DNA of 64,000 bases from CAUSKK01 sp963532425 (GCA_963532425.1 CAUSKK010000010.1:18310-82309); one strand, 5' to 3'; counted from the first letter of the stretch, positions 34,939 through 43,747 are shown. Program-made: numbers and translations. The notes: generated by a model from the sequence alone, not told the origin.

Positions 34939-36142
34939 AAGCCGGCGGGGGGCGTCATCATCTCCCGCTGACCGAAGCGCTTCCCCCGTTGCTGCCAATG
35001 GCGAAGCGCTTCTCCCCAAACGAAGCGCTTCGGCTGGCGAAGCTCAACAACGCCCAGCCGCCGGTTCACCAAACGAAGCGCTTTCTCCCGACCGAAGCGC
35101 TTCGGTAAATCCCGGCGACTGGGCCAAGCAAGGAAGCGCTCCCCCTGTCGCTACTGCCGCCACCGAAGCGCTTCCCTCCGACCGAAGCGCTTCCCTCTTT
35201 GGCGACAGCGACCCGGAAATCCAGGCCGTGCTGGCCGATTATCAGCTGGGCATCAGTCCGGAAATGGCGGCCCAGCTCCATCATCCCGGCGTCGCCCGCC
35301 AGTTTCTGCCCAGCGCCGCCGAACGACGAATTAGCGCCGCCGAGCTCAGCGACCCCATCGGCGACGAGGCCCATTCGCCGCTGCCCACGCTGGTGCACCG
35401 CTACCCCAATCGGGTGCTGTGGAAAATCAACAGCAGCTGCGCCGTCTACTGCCGTTTCTGCTTCCGCAAGGAGCACATCGGCCGCAAGGGCGACCGGGTC
35501 AGCGCCGAACAGCGCGAGGCGGCCCTGGCCTACATCGGCGCCCATGAGGAGGTGGAGGAGGTCATTCTCAGCGGCGGCGACCCGCTCCACCTGTCCCCGG
35601 CCCGGCTACGGAGCTTTGTCGAGCCCCTGCGTGCCCTGGGCCACGTCCGCCGGCTGCGCATTCACAGCCGGGTGCCCATTGTGGCGCCCCAGCTCCTGAC
35701 CCCGGCCCTGCTGGACTGGCTGGTTACGCTGCCCCAGTCGCTGCACTGTGTCATTCACATCAACCACGCCGCCGAACTGACCGCCAACAATCGGGCCCTG
35801 CTGCGCGAGCTGCGCGCCCGGGGGCTGCTGCTCTTTTCCCAGACGGTGCTGCTGCGCGGCGTCAATGCCGACGTGGCCACCCTGGCCGAGCTGATGAATG
35901 CGCTGTTGGATAACGGCGTGGCGCCCTATTACCTGCACCATCTGGATTTGGCCAGGGGCACCGGCCATTTCCGCCTGAGCCTGGACGAGGGCCTGGCCCT
36001 GGAACGGGCTTTGCGTCAGCGCCTGTCGGGCATTGCAATGCCCACCTACATCGTCGAAATCCCCCGGGGGGGCGGCAAGGTGCCAGTGATAGCGCTGACG
36101 GCGGAACAGCGGGCCCTGCTGCATTCGCTGGGCATCGACTAG
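34919..36142 (+). CDS. KamA/EpmB-type radical SAM lysine 2,3-aminomutase with repeat-rich N-terminus
   Basis: 407 residues from the first ATG. Residues about 100-407 form a radical SAM aminomutase. The cluster CAVYCRFCFRKE (Cys 174, 178, 181) is CxxxCxxC; SGGDPLHL, LRIHSRVPIV, HINHAAE and the KamA-like PTYIVEIPRGGGKVPV follow. EpmB homologues isomerise lysine for elongation factor P modification; free-lysine aminomutase is the alternative. Residues about 18-93 are encoded by six exact and two near palindromes (ADRSAS, NEALS, TEALPSDRSAS), with no counterpart in the family. True translation might begin later, for example at a GTG near 35227, so the start is uncertain. Confidence 0.8.
   Translation: MSRKTARSRRGASSSPADRSASPVAANGEALLPKRSASAGEAQQRPAAGSPNEALSPDRSASVNPGDWAKQGSAPPVATAATEALPSDRSASLFGDSDPEIQAVLADYQLGISPEMAAQLHHPGVARQFLPSAAERRISAAELSDPIGDEAHSPLPTLVHRYPNRVLWKINSSCAVYCRFCFRKEHIGRKGDRVSAEQREAALAYIGAHEEVEEVILSGGDPLHLSPARLRSFVEPLRALGHVRRLRIHSRVPIVAPQLLTPALLDWLVTLPQSLHCVIHINHAAELTANNRALLRELRARGLLLFSQTVLLRGVNADVATLAELMNALLDNGVAPYYLHHLDLARGTGHFRLSLDEGLALERALRQRLSGIAMPTYIVEIPRGGGKVPVIALTAEQRALLHSLGID
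34974..35196. repeat. Palindrome array at the 5' end of the radical SAM gene
   Basis: Six exact GAAGCGCTTC copies and two variants in about 220 bp. Unlike the Ser/Ala linker array, the copies fall in more than one phase (EAL and RSAS). Confidence 0.88.
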
Positions 36143-36183
36143 GACTCCCCTTATACTTTCTCTTTTTTTATCAAGGAAATAAC

Positions 36184-37488
36184 ATGAAAAATGTCGTCAT
36201 CGGCATCATCGGTTTTGGCACCGTCGGCCAGGGCGTGGTGGAGGTGCTGGAAAAAAATGCCCGGGAAATCCAACTGCGCACCGGCTACACCATTCGCGTG
36301 AAAAGCGTCGCCCGGCGCCAGTGGCCCGCCGACCAGAGCTATCCCTTCCACTGCACCACCCGGCCCGAGGACATTGTCAATGACCCGGACATTAACATCG
36401 TCATCGAGCTGGCCGGCGGCGAGGAGCCGGCGCGGACGCTCATCGCGGCGGCGCTGGAACAGGGGAAACACGTCATCACCGCCAACAAGGCCCTCATCGC
36501 CAAACACGGCGAAGCGCTCTTTGCCCTGGCCCGGGAACGGGGCGTGGGTCTGGAGTTTGAGGCGGCGGTGGCCGGCGGCATTCCCGTCATCAAGGTGCTG
36601 CGCGAGGGCATGACCGCCAACGAAATCATCGAGGTGGCCGGCATCATCAACGGCACCAGCAATTTCATTCTCACCGAGATGGCCCAGAAGGGCCGGGGCT
36701 TCGGCGAGGTGCTGCGCGAGGCCCAGGCCCTGGGCTATGCCGAGGCCGACCCCTCCTTCGACATCAACGGCACCGACGCCGGCCACAAAATCACCATTTT
36801 GGCCTCGCTGGCCTTTGGCATTCCGCTGCAGTTTGACCAGATTTACATCGAGGGCATCGAAGCGCTTACCCCCGAGGACATTCGCACCGCCGCCGACCTG
36901 GGCTATGGCATCAAGCATCTGGCCCTGGCCCTGCGCCGGCCCGAGGGCGTGGAAATCCGCGTTCACCCCACGCTGATTCCCCGGGAGGCCCTGCTCTGCA
37001 GCGTCAATGGGGTGATGAATGCGGTGCAGGTCAAGGGCAACGCCATCGGTACCAGCCTCTACTATGGCGCCGGCGCCGGCCGGCTGCCCACGGCCTCGGC
37101 GGTGGTGGCCGATTTAATCGACGTTATCCGTGAGCTGAACCTCAGCCGCGAAGACCGGCTGGCCGAATTCGGCTACCAGAAGATTCGCGACCGGGAAGCA
37201 CTGCCCGTCCTCGACAGCAGCCAATTTATCAGCGCCTACTATCTGCGCCTGACCGTGGCCGACCGGGCCGGGGTGCTGGCGGAAATCGCCCGCATCATGG
37301 CCACCCACGACATTTCTTTACAGTCGGTGGTGCAGAAGAACGCCGAAAAACAGGGCGACAGCGTGCCGCTTATCCTGCTGACCGAGCGGGTGGTGGAAAG
37401 CAAAATCAATGCAGCCCTGGCGGAAATCTCGACGCTGGACGCCCTGCGCGGCGCGGTGCAACGCATTCGCGTGGCCCACATCGGCTAA
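36184..37488 (+). CDS. hom: Homoserine dehydrogenase
   Basis: 434 residues, monofunctional. It reduces aspartate semialdehyde to homoserine for threonine and methionine. NAD(P) motif IGIIGFGTVGQGVVEVLEKN, VITANKALIAKHG, the signature GIINGTSNFILTEM and AQALGYAEADPSFDINGTDA are present. A C-terminal ACT regulatory domain (about 350-434) suggests feedback control by threonine. AAGGA lies before the ATG. The terminator at 37609 probably ends this unit. Confidence 0.97.
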   Translation: MKNVVIGIIGFGTVGQGVVEVLEKNAREIQLRTGYTIRVKSVARRQWPADQSYPFHCTTRPEDIVNDPDINIVIELAGGEEPARTLIAAALEQGKHVITANKALIAKHGEALFALARERGVGLEFEAAVAGGIPVIKVLREGMTANEIIEVAGIINGTSNFILTEMAQKGRGFGEVLREAQALGYAEADPSFDINGTDAGHKITILASLAFGIPLQFDQIYIEGIEALTPEDIRTAADLGYGIKHLALALRRPEGVEIRVHPTLIPREALLCSVNGVMNAVQVKGNAIGTSLYYGAGAGRLPTASAVVADLIDVIRELNLSREDRLAEFGYQKIRDREALPVLDSSQFISAYYLRLTVADRAGVLAEIARIMATHDISLQSVVQKNAEKQGDSVPLILLTERVVESKINAALAEISTLDALRGAVQRIRVAHIG

Positions 37489-37526
37489 GGTTGCCGAATG
37501 GCAATGGAAACGGTACTAAAAAAGTA

Positions 37527-37555
37527 TTGATTTGAAAGTTAAGAGGCATTATCAT
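37527..37555 (+). promoter_or_regulatory. Candidate sigma-70 promoter for a small RNA
   Basis: TTGATT (37527-37532) and TATCAT (37550-37555) with a 17-bp spacer, inside the hom/aminotransferase intergenic region. There is no open frame downstream on this strand before the terminator. Confidence 0.4.
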
Positions 37556-37561
37556 TAGCGC

Positions 37562-37634
37562 CCGATAGAACGGCTAACGCTATCTGTCACATTGCCTCAT
37601 GATGATTCCCCACCCGCAAGGGTGGGTTTTTTTT
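37562..37634 (+). ncRNA. Candidate small RNA of about 70 nt
   Basis: The transcript predicted from the promoter above would contain a hairpin CGATAG...CTATCTG (37563-37586), a short single-stranded stretch and the strong terminator at 37609-37634. No known RNA family was recognised. It could equally be only the hom leader-distal tail plus terminator. Confidence 0.3.
37609..37634 (+). terminator. Strong Rho-independent terminator
   Basis: Stem CCCACCC / GGGTGGG with a GCAA tetraloop followed by eight T residues. Confidence 0.9.
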
Positions 37635-37640
37635 GGCCAC

Positions 37641-37662
37641 AAAAAACCCCGCCGCAGCGGGG
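37641..37662 (-). terminator. Terminator of the aminotransferase gene
   Basis: On the minus strand stem CCCCGC / GCGGGG followed by six T residues; 22 bp after the stop codon. Confidence 0.82.
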
Positions 37663-37684
37663 TGGTTGGGGCGGGGAGTCGCTT

Positions 37685-38869
37685 CTAAAGCACCTTGGCC
37701 AGGGCGTCGGCCAGATAGGCGCAGTCCTCGGCGCTCTTCAGGCCGGCGATGTTAATGCGACCCTCGCCGACGATGTAGATGGCGAAATCCTCACGCAGCC
37801 GTTTGACCCGTTCCTTGCCCAGGGGCAGCAGGCTGAACATGCCGCGATGGACGTCGGTGATGAAATGCCAGTCGCCGCCGACCCGCCGTTCCAGCGCCGC
37901 CACCAGCTCCTGCCGGCGCCGGCGGATGTAGGCGCTCATCTCGTTGAGCTCGGTCTCCCAGTCGGCGCGCAGGGCCGGCGTGGTGAGCACATGGCCAACG
38001 ATGGCGGCGCCGTGGTCGGGGGGCATGGACACCATCGCCCGGCTGATAACGCCGAAGTGGGACTGAAGCGCTTCGGCCTCGGTGGCGTTCTGGCCCAGCA
38101 TCAGCACCACGCCCACCCGTTCCCGGTAGAGGCCGAAATTCTTCGAGCCGGACACGGCCACAAACAGATTCGGCACCGCCGCCGCCAGCGTGCGCACGCC
38201 CAGCGCATCGGCCTGCAAATCCTCGCCCAGCCCCTGATAGGCCAAATCCACCACCGGCAGCCAGCCGCGCCGGCTCGCGATTTCCGCCACCCGCTGCCAG
38301 TCGGCCGGGCTGAGGTCGGCACCGCTGGGATTGTGGCAGCAGCCGTGGAGCAGCACGATGTCCCGGGGGCCGAACTGTTCCAGGGCGGCGAAGAAGCGCT
38401 CCCTATCGACGACGCTGTGCTGGCGGTCGTAGTAGGGATAGGTCTTGGGCTGGAAGCCGGCGGCTTGGAAGATGGCCTGGTGGTTCCCCCAGGTGGGGTC
38501 GGAGACATATAAATGGTGTTCGGGCAGCAGGCTGGCCAGAACGCTGGCGATGAGGCGGACGGCGCCGGTGCCGGCGGTGGCCTGAATGGCCCGCACCCGG
38601 TCGGCGCTGACGCTATCGCCAAGCACCAGCTCAATCATGGCCTGGTTGAAAACGGCGTTGCCGAGCAGGCCGATGTATTTCTTGCTGTTTTCCGTCCGCA
38701 GCAGCTCGTCCTCGGCCGCCTTGACCGCGCGCATGATGGGCGTTTCCCCGCGCTCGTTCTGGAAGATGCCGACGCCCAAATCCAGTTTCGGCGTCCGGGG
38801 GTCGGCCCGGAAGAGCTGGGACAGCTGCAGAATCGGGTCATCGGGGAGTTTTTCGAGATGAATAAACAT
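37685..38869 (-). CDS. Aspartate/aromatic aminotransferase (class I, AspC/TyrB type)
   Basis: 394 residues, pyridoxal-phosphate enzyme interconverting aspartate or aromatic amino acids and 2-oxo acids. Typical blocks: DLGVGIFQNERGETPIMRAV, QATAGTGAVRL, DPTWGNHQAIFQAAG, LLHGCCHNPSGADLS, DLAYQGLG and the PLP-lysine motif SGSKNFGLYRERVG. The ATG at 38869 has AAGGA upstream. A palindrome copy (EALQ) lies near residue 267. The RDD-family gene lies upstream on the same strand. Confidence 0.93.
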   Translation of the reverse strand: MFIHLEKLPDDPILQLSQLFRADPRTPKLDLGVGIFQNERGETPIMRAVKAAEDELLRTENSKKYIGLLGNAVFNQAMIELVLGDSVSADRVRAIQATAGTGAVRLIASVLASLLPEHHLYVSDPTWGNHQAIFQAAGFQPKTYPYYDRQHSVVDRERFFAALEQFGPRDIVLLHGCCHNPSGADLSPADWQRVAEIASRRGWLPVVDLAYQGLGEDLQADALGVRTLAAAVPNLFVAVSGSKNFGLYRERVGVVLMLGQNATEAEALQSHFGVISRAMVSMPPDHGAAIVGHVLTTPALRADWETELNEMSAYIRRRRQELVAALERRVGGDWHFITDVHRGMFSLLPLGKERVKRLREDFAIYIVGEGRINIAGLKSAEDCAYLADALAKVL

Positions 38870-38925
38870 GAAGGGTCCTTCGGTGAAATTGTCAGGGAAG
38901 TGGCCGCCTCGGGCGGCCCGGCCGC

Positions 38926-39396
38926 TCATTTTGCCACTTTCGCCTTTTGGTAGGGATTAACGGGCAGGTAATAGAGCCGGGTGCCGGCGAGGCGGTCGTA
39001 GAGACTAAGGCCGTCCCGGTCCCAGAGGCGCCAGAACCAGCCCAGGCCCAGCGGCAGCAAGGTAAGCACCAGCCAGAGGAAGCGCTTCGCCGCCCGGCCG
39101 ACCTTGAGGCTGTGGCCCTGGTCGTCGCAGACGATGAGCCGCCAGGCGCGCATGCCCAGCGTCTGGCCCTGGGCCGACCAGAAATAGATGTAGAAAGTCG
39201 CCCAGCAGCCGAGCAGGCAAAGGCGGAACGGCAGCAGCAGCGGGTCGCCGGGCCGAAGCGCTTCCCCCCGGCGGGCCAGCACAAAAATCATGCTGAGGGC
39301 GATGAACAGGGCCAGCAGCAGCAGCAGGTCATAGAGCAGTGCGCCAAGCTGACGCCCCAGCGGCGCCTTTTTTGCGTTTTCGATGAGTAGAGCCAT
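38926..39396 (-). CDS. RDD-family membrane protein
   Basis: 156 residues with three or four hydrophobic segments. The N-terminal LGRQLGALLYDLLLLLAL corresponds to the R-x-x-A/G-x-x-x-D of RDD domains, and a late LSLYDRLAGTRLYYL is typical. Role unknown; some family members are transporters. Two palindromes lie in its coding sequence (AKRFLWL and GEALRPG). It is read toward the aminotransferase gene, 56 bp away. Confidence 0.8.
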   Translation of the reverse strand: MALLIENAKKAPLGRQLGALLYDLLLLLALFIALSMIFVLARRGEALRPGDPLLLPFRLCLLGCWATFYIYFWSAQGQTLGMRAWRLIVCDDQGHSLKVGRAAKRFLWLVLTLLPLGLGWFWRLWDRDGLSLYDRLAGTRLYYLPVNPYQKAKVAK

Positions 39397-39428
39397 GATA
39401 ATAAGCAGGGGTGGAAGGGGTTTTGTTG

Positions 39429-39458
39429 TTGAAGCACAACAGATAGAGCCTTTAAACT
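39429..39458 (+). promoter_or_regulatory. Weak candidate promoter for the LdtD-type gene
   Basis: TTGAAG (39429-39434) and TAAACT (39453-39458) at 18-bp spacing, about 35 bp before the ATG at 39494. Only moderate matches to consensus. Confidence 0.3.
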
Positions 39459-39493
39459 ATCCCGTTCTCTGTTCTAAAGCAATCCCAAAATCT

Positions 39494-41176
39494 ATGCATA
39501 CAAAATCTCTCTTAGCACTGCTGATGCTTAGCACCACTGCCTGTGCCCAGCCCCAGGAGGCCATCGATGCCGCCTTTGACAGCAGTGCACCGGCGCTGCT
39601 CGACCAGGCCAAGCCGGAAGAACTTAAACAAATTAGCGAAACGGCCGAACAGGAGCAGGCCACCGGCGTAGCGCTTCCCGGAGAACCCGCCAGTCCCGAG
39701 GGGGAAGCGCTTCCCCCGCCCGAGGAGGATTTTTTCGGCGACCGGGACAGTGTCAGCCTCAACGGCCAGACCATCAAACTGCGCAGCCCCAAGGCTCTGC
39801 ACGCCTTCTACAACACGGCCAAGGCCTACAACCACTGGAACGCCGAGCGCGCCGCCCGGCTGGCCGAAGTGGTGGCCAGTGCCCGCAATGACGGCCTGCC
39901 GCCGGCCAAATATCATCCGGAGGTCATCGCCGCCTTCCAGGACGACGAGGCCCATCAGATTCTGCTCAGCGATGCCTTCCTGAGTCTGGCCGGCGATTTG
40001 GCCAACGGTCTGGTGAACCCGCGCATCACCCAGCCCGAATGGAACGGTGCCAAGGTCAGCGATGAGGAGCTGGCCGAGCTGCTGGCCTCGGCGCTGGAGA
40101 AGAACGATTTCGCCACGCCGCTGGAAGCGCTTAACCGCGATAACCCGCGCTATCAGGCCCTGCGCCGGGCCTACAACGCCCAGATTAACGGCGAAGACAC
40201 GCCGCCGGAGGAACAGCTCACCTCGGCCGGCATGCTGCAGCTCAATTCCGACCACCCGGACGTGCTGATTCTGCGCAAAAAGCTAGGCCTGGCCGGCGAC
40301 AGCACCCTCTACGACGAGAGCGTGCGCGATGCGGTGCTGGAATACCAGAAGAAACACCGCAAGGAGCTGGGCAAACCCGATGGCCGCGTCGGCAAAAAAA
40401 CCCGCGACAAACTCAACGGCAAACTGGCGAAAAAGCCGGCGAAAATCAGCCTGGACCTGCTGCAAATCAACATGGAACGCCAGCGCTGGATGCCCCAGGA
40501 GCTCGGCAATACCAACATCATCGTTAATATTCCCAGCTACACCGCCAAGATGTTCCGCGACGGCGCCGAAATCTACAGCACCCGCACGGTCATTGGCCGC
40601 CGCGACCGACAGACGCCGGCCTTCGTGGACCGGCTGCGCCATGTGGTCATGAGCCCCATGTGGACGGTGCCACCCACCATTCTCAAGGACAAAATCGAGA
40701 AGGGCCAGGTAACCAGCGCCTATGATTTGGTTACCAATCGCGGCAAATACGTCAGCCCGGCCAACGGCAGCGTGCCCGCCGGCCACACCCTGCGCATGAA
40801 ATCGAGCCCGAGCAACCCGCTGGGCAAGGTGAAATTCCTCTTCCCCAACAGCCACGCCATCTACCTGCACGACACGCCGCGCAGTGGCGCCTTCTTTGGC
40901 CAGGCGCGCAGTTCCGGCTGCATCCGGCTGCAGGACCCGGAAAATCTGGCCTACCTGCTGCTGGCCGGGGTGAAGAGCAAGGAACAAATTAAAAACGACA
41001 TGAGCTACCGGCCGAAGGAAGTGTGGAGCAACCCGCTGGAACCGGTGCCCATCTACCTGGTTTACTGGACGGTTTCCAGTGATTTAAATGGTAAAATCGC
41101 CACCGCCAGCGACGTCTATGGCAAAGATGCCAAATTAATCGCGCAATATAAGAAAGCGCTTGAAATCAAAGACTAA
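39494..41176 (+). CDS. ldtD: L,D-transpeptidase of the YcbB/LdtD type
   Basis: 560 residues. It forms 3-3 cross-links in peptidoglycan. The signal sequence MHTKSLLALLMLSTTAC may be a lipoprotein signal (Cys 17), though the lipobox is imperfect. An acidic, Pro-rich spacer containing palindrome-encoded EALP (about 70-78) precedes a scaffold domain (about 90-250) and a peptidoglycan-binding segment (about 255-310). The YkuD catalytic domain has HDTPRSGAFFGQ and the active-site RSSGCIRLQDPENLA. Domain order and length match YcbB. fabA starts 11 bp downstream. Confidence 0.9.
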   Translation: MHTKSLLALLMLSTTACAQPQEAIDAAFDSSAPALLDQAKPEELKQISETAEQEQATGVALPGEPASPEGEALPPPEEDFFGDRDSVSLNGQTIKLRSPKALHAFYNTAKAYNHWNAERAARLAEVVASARNDGLPPAKYHPEVIAAFQDDEAHQILLSDAFLSLAGDLANGLVNPRITQPEWNGAKVSDEELAELLASALEKNDFATPLEALNRDNPRYQALRRAYNAQINGEDTPPEEQLTSAGMLQLNSDHPDVLILRKKLGLAGDSTLYDESVRDAVLEYQKKHRKELGKPDGRVGKKTRDKLNGKLAKKPAKISLDLLQINMERQRWMPQELGNTNIIVNIPSYTAKMFRDGAEIYSTRTVIGRRDRQTPAFVDRLRHVVMSPMWTVPPTILKDKIEKGQVTSAYDLVTNRGKYVSPANGSVPAGHTLRMKSSPSNPLGKVKFLFPNSHAIYLHDTPRSGAFFGQARSSGCIRLQDPENLAYLLLAGVKSKEQIKNDMSYRPKEVWSNPLEPVPIYLVYWTVSSDLNGKIATASDVYGKDAKLIAQYKKALEIKD

Positions 41177-41187
41177 GGAATAAACCT

Positions 41188-41706
41188 ATGGCAATTCAAA
41201 AGTCCTCCTACAGCAAAGAAGAATTGCTGGCCTGCGCCCGGGCGGAAATGTTCGGGCCCGGCAATGCCCAGCTGCCCCTGCCCAATATGCTGATGATTGA
41301 CCGCATCGTCGCCATCAACGACCACGGCGGCCAGTACGGCAAGGGCGAAATCATCGCCGAGCTGGACCTCAATCCGGAGCTGTGGTTTTTCCAGTGCCAC
41401 TTCCAGGGCGACCCGGTCATGCCCGGCTGCCTGGGCCTGGACGCCCTGTGGCAGTTGCTGGGTTTCTTCCTGGGCTGGAGCGGCGGCCTCGGTCGCGGCC
41501 GGGCCCTGGGCTGTGGTGAGGTCAAATTCACCGGCCAGGTGCTGCCACGCCACCAAAAAATCACCTATCACATTCACATCAAACGCACCATTCTGCGAAA
41601 ACTGGTGCTTGGCATTGCCGATGCGACCATGAGCGTTGATGGTAAAGAAATCTACACCGGCAAGGATTTGAAGGTGGGGTTGTTCACCAGCACGGACAAT
41701 TTTTAA
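41188..41706 (+). CDS. fabA: 3-hydroxydecanoyl-ACP dehydratase/isomerase FabA
   Basis: 172 residues, standard length. It introduces the cis double bond in unsaturated fatty acid synthesis. Catalytic His is in WFFQCHFQGDPVMPGCLGLD, with Asp in GCLGLDALWQ. NMLMIDRI and a final KVGLFTSTDNF are characteristic of FabA. Followed by fabB after 9 bp, the usual pair. Confidence 0.98.
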   Translation: MAIQKSSYSKEELLACARAEMFGPGNAQLPLPNMLMIDRIVAINDHGGQYGKGEIIAELDLNPELWFFQCHFQGDPVMPGCLGLDALWQLLGFFLGWSGGLGRGRALGCGEVKFTGQVLPRHQKITYHIHIKRTILRKLVLGIADATMSVDGKEIYTGKDLKVGLFTSTDNF

Positions 41707-41715
41707 GGAGTTTCT

Positions 41716-42930
41716 ATGAGAAGAGTAGTGGTTACGGGCATGGGCATCGTTTCCAGCCTCGGTAACAATGTCCCAGAGGTACTCGCGGCCCTGCGCCAGC
41801 TGCGCTCGGGCATCGAATTCGCCAAGATTTATCAGGAAATGGGCCTGCGTTCCCAGGTGGAAGGCAGCCTGCACATCGACCTGAAAGCGCTCATTGACCG
41901 GAAGATTTTCCGCTTCATGGGCGACGCGGCCGCCTATTGCTATGTGGCCATGAAGGAGGCCATCGCCATGGCCGGCCTGGGCCCGGAACAGATTTCCCAT
42001 CCGCGCACCGGCCTGGTGGTCGGCACCGGCGGGGCCACGCCCTCGGCCCAGGTGGAAAGCGCCGACATTCTGCGCCGGGACGGGGTCAAGCGCATTGGCC
42101 CCTATGCCGTAACCAAAACCATGGCCTCCACCACCAGCGCCTGCCTGGCTACGCCCTTCCAAATCAAGGGGGTGAACTACTCCATCAGCTCGGCCTGCTC
42201 CACCTCGGCCCACTGCATCGGCCACGGCGCCGAGCTAATCCAGTTCGGCAAACAGGACATCGTCTTCGCCGGCGGCGGCGAGGAAGTGCACTGGACGCTG
42301 TCCTCACTCTTCGACGCCATGGGCGCCCTCTCCACCAAATACAACGACCAGCCCCAGAGCGCTTCCCGGGCCTATGATGCCGACCGCGACGGTTTCGTCA
42401 TCTCCGGCGGCGGCTCCATTCTCGTGCTGGAGGAATACGAACACGCCAAGCGCCGGGGCGCCCCGATTATTGCCGAGCTCACCGGCTACGGCGCCACCTC
42501 CGACGGCTACGACATGGTCGCGCCCTCGGGCGAAGGGGCCGTGCGCTGTATGCAAATGGCCCTGGCCCAGCACGGCGGCCCGGTGGACTATATCAACGCC
42601 CACGGCACCTCCACGCCGGTGGGCGACACCAAGGAACTGGGCGCCATTCGCACCACCTTCGCCGGCCAGACCGTGCCGGCCATTAGTTCGACCAAATCCC
42701 TATCCGGCCACGCCCTCGGCGCCGCCGGCTCCAACGAGGCCATCTACAGCCTGCTAATGCTGCAGAACGATTTCCTCGTGGCCAGTGCCAACATCGAACG
42801 GCTCGACCCGGAGGCTGAAGATTTGCCGATTCTGCGCGAAAACCGCGACCAGAAGCTCCAGGCGGTGATGAGCAATAGCTTTGGTTTTGGTGGCACCAAT
42901 GCCACTTTGATTTTTGCGGGGGTGAAGTGA
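41716..42930 (+). CDS. fabB: 3-oxoacyl-ACP synthase I FabB
   Basis: 404 residues, KAS I. It elongates unsaturated intermediates made by FabA. The active-site Cys is in SISSACSTSAHCIG. The two catalytic His are in NAHGTSTPVGDTKE and KSLSGHALGAAGS. The C-terminal block SNSFGFGGTNATLIF is complete. The last 42 bp recur at 42978-43019 after a 47-bp unrelated spacer. Confidence 0.98.
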   Translation: MRRVVVTGMGIVSSLGNNVPEVLAALRQLRSGIEFAKIYQEMGLRSQVEGSLHIDLKALIDRKIFRFMGDAAAYCYVAMKEAIAMAGLGPEQISHPRTGLVVGTGGATPSAQVESADILRRDGVKRIGPYAVTKTMASTTSACLATPFQIKGVNYSISSACSTSAHCIGHGAELIQFGKQDIVFAGGGEEVHWTLSSLFDAMGALSTKYNDQPQSASRAYDADRDGFVISGGGSILVLEEYEHAKRRGAPIIAELTGYGATSDGYDMVAPSGEGAVRCMQMALAQHGGPVDYINAHGTSTPVGDTKELGAIRTTFAGQTVPAISSTKSLSGHALGAAGSNEAIYSLLMLQNDFLVASANIERLDPEAEDLPILRENRDQKLQAVMSNSFGFGGTNATLIFAGVK

Positions 42931-42977
42931 TGGCTCGCTTTCCAATCACAACGGTGGAAGCCACCTGGGCCGAGCCC

Positions 42978-43019
42978 GGTGGCACCAACGCCACTTTGAT
43001 TTTTGCGGGGGTGAAATGA
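42978..43019 (+). pseudogene. Duplicated 3' end of fabB
   Basis: 42 bp encoding GGTNATLIFAGVK and stop, aligned without gaps to 42889-42930, 89 bp upstream. Only two differences were seen, both silent (AAT/AAC and AAG/AAA). This second copy overlaps the start of the next gene by ATGA, which looks like the ancestral gene junction. Confidence 0.92.
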
Positions 43020-43747
43020 AGCGCTTCCCCCTAGGCCGGCGGTGCTGCCTGGCCTTGGCCCTGCTGCTGGCCCTGCCGGCCGGGGCCCAGGAGGAGGAGC
43101 CCCAGACCGTGGAGGCCCCGGTGATTCTCTACAGCGGCAAGGGCAAGGGCGAAGATGACCGGGTCATTCAGTACAGCGGCGACAGCAGCTCCCCCATCAT
43201 CAAAAACCACCGGGCCGGCCGGCCGCAGATGCTGGAGAAGAGCAATCCCAGCAGCGCCGGCAGTGCTGGCCTCAACGCCTCGACCCACAACGTCTATTCC
43301 TGCATCGACAACGGCCAGAAGGTCTTCGCCGACGAGGACAACAAGGCCAAGTTCACCAACTGCGTGCGCATTGCCAAGGCCGAATCCAAAACCACCGCCA
43401 AAAGCGCCCTGACCTACACCATCGACGACCCCAACGCCGGTTTCCGCCCGGGTAATCTCACCGTGGTGAACAACGACGGCAACGTGGTCAGTCCGCCGAC
43501 CACGCCCACGCCCAGCGCCGCCCCGGTGGCCGCCGGTGGCAGCAATGTCAGCATTTCCGTGCAGAGCAACGGCACGCCGGCGGTGGCCGTCTATGGCAAC
43601 ACCTGCTCCGGCGCCATCAGCTACCAGGGCCATACCTATATCTTCAACGAGCAGGAGGCCTGCCCCATTCCGCTGGAAGTGTTCCGCAGCCGTAAGCCGC
43701 TGGAGGCGTTGCCGGCCTACTATCTGCCCCCGGTACCCCAGAAATGA
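43016..43747 (+). CDS. Secreted protein with DUF4124-like segment
   Basis: 243 residues. Codons 1-4 (ATG AAG CGC TTC) are themselves a palindrome copy, followed by a signal peptide ending LPAGAQ. Residues about 90-120 (NVYSCIDNGQKVFADEDNKA, then FTNCVRI) resemble the DUF4124 pattern in which a YxCxDxxGxxxFxD motif pairs two Cys. A Pro/Ala/Ser-rich linker follows and the C-terminus has two more Cys (TCSGAISYQG, EACPIP). Periplasmic location inferred, function unknown. It overlaps queH by ATGA. Confidence 0.6.
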   Translation: MKRFPLGRRCCLALALLLALPAGAQEEEPQTVEAPVILYSGKGKGEDDRVIQYSGDSSSPIIKNHRAGRPQMLEKSNPSSAGSAGLNASTHNVYSCIDNGQKVFADEDNKAKFTNCVRIAKAESKTTAKSALTYTIDDPNAGFRPGNLTVVNNDGNVVSPPTTPTPSAAPVAAGGSNVSISVQSNGTPAVAVYGNTCSGAISYQGHTYIFNEQEACPIPLEVFRSRKPLEALPAYYLPPVPQK

